From Fidelibacterota bacterium (GTDB taxonomy: Bacteria; Pseudomonadota; Alphaproteobacteria; Rhodospirillales; Rhodospirillaceae): a stretch of DNA of 64,000 nucleotides. The translations under genes and the position numbers were made by a program. The stretch covers positions 124,001 through 188,000 of the forward strand of contig CANJBL010000002.1 of NCBI GenBank assembly GCA_947472795.1, read 5' to 3'. The notes beneath the pieces were generated by a model. The model was not told the DNA's origin and did not search any database. It was given only the letters and a program-made list of their open reading frames with translations. Positions 63,676 through 64,000 of this stretch are shown in pieces; position 1 is the stretch's first letter; every line of letters begins with the position of its first letter.

Positions 63676-64000
63676 ATGGCCAAATCCGCTTCCTTTCCCA
63701 AACCCGATCATGATCACAGCCGCTGCAGTGCGTCCGCCCTGCGCAAGGCTGAGACCATTTGCGCTGCGCGCAAGGTGCGTCTGACGGACATTCGCCGCGA
63801 TGTGCTGGAGATTGTTTGGAAGAGTCACGTGCCGGTGGGCGCTTACGACATCCTGGCGCAACTCAATGCCGACGGCGGACGCACCGCGCCCATGGCCGTT
63901 TATCGCGCGCTGGAATTCCTGATGGAGAACGGACTTGTTCATCGTCTGGCGAGCCTCAACGCCTTCATCGGTTGCGCGCATTTGAATGCGGAAAGCGGTG
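63676..64000 (+). CDS. zur: Zinc uptake regulator Zur (Fur family), N-terminal part (runs off right edge)
   Basis: Translation from ATG 63676 gives a Fur-family winged helix: KVRLTDIRRDVLEIVWKSHV, GAYDILAQLN, APMAVYRALEFLMENGLVHRL, then NAFIGCAHL, the usual Zur region before the metal site. The N terminus has an extra His/Asp stretch (PDHDHSRC). With Zn bound, Zur represses znuA-DUF2946-znuD and itself through the palindrome upstream. About 108 residues are visible. Confidence 0.92.
   Translation, partial: MAKSASFPKPDHDHSRCSASALRKAETICAARKVRLTDIRRDVLEIVWKSHVPVGAYDILAQLNADGGRTAPMAVYRALEFLMENGLVHRLASLNAFIGCAHLNAESG

Overview
The window is a gene-dense chromosomal segment of a GC-rich alphaproteobacterium. 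The evidence is the conserved gene order (aroQ-accB-accC-aat facing DUF2155-mce-NDUFA12; iscR-sufBCDS-sufU-sufT-sufA), a B12-dependent ribonucleotide reductase, an NDUFA12-type complex I accessory protein, a HIG1-like small membrane protein and an alphaproteobacterial RNase E. I cannot assign a genus; a Rhodospirillales- or Micropepsales-like lineage would fit. No prophage, plasmid, CRISPR or rRNA is visible. Most of the window is core genome, with one short patch (about 33.1-43.2 kb) carrying a RAYT transposase and its REP elements.

Layout. 0-5 kb: start of an AsmA/DUF3971 membrane protein (leaving the left edge), glnE, a peroxiredoxin with a lysine-rich tail, and a ferritin-like DUF455 protein. 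5-14 kb: prfB with a programmed +1 frameshift, PBP1A, a Tat-type cell-wall amidase, then a long leader and rne. 14-24 kb: an aminotransferase coupled to a degenerate gamma-glutamyltransferase-like lipoprotein, an M48 peptidase, a DsbA-like oxidoreductase, a DUF2786-like protein, an isolated flgE with its own sigma-54 promoter, a SUMF1-fold protein, a TonB/TolA-like protein and thiSG. 24-33 kb: aroQ-accB-accC-aat, the overlapping NDUFA12-mce-mce-DUF2155 operon, and nrdJ behind candidate NrdR boxes.

33-43 kb: a solitary OAS/CD-NTase-like nucleotidyltransferase, an AsmA protein, serA, RidA, a FemAB/GNAT-like protein, a RAYT transposase flanked by REP palindromes, a thioesterase, parE and two hypotheticals. 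Seven gene ends in this patch use TAA stops that lie in or at the edge of REP sequence. 43-50 kb: a 3-hydroxyisobutyryl-CoA hydrolase-like protein, a strongly promoted acylating aldehyde dehydrogenase, an emrAB-type efflux pair with a divergent TetR regulator and two palindromic operators, and tRNA-Val(GAC).

50-64 kb: N-formylglutamate amidohydrolase, an unrecognised protein, a HIG1-like membrane protein, a single-domain response regulator, the complete SUF iron-sulfur operon behind an IscR-type operator, a formyltransferase-like protein, and a zinc locus (znuA-DUF2946-znuD on the minus strand, zur on the plus strand leaving the right edge) with a Zur-box palindrome between znuA and zur.
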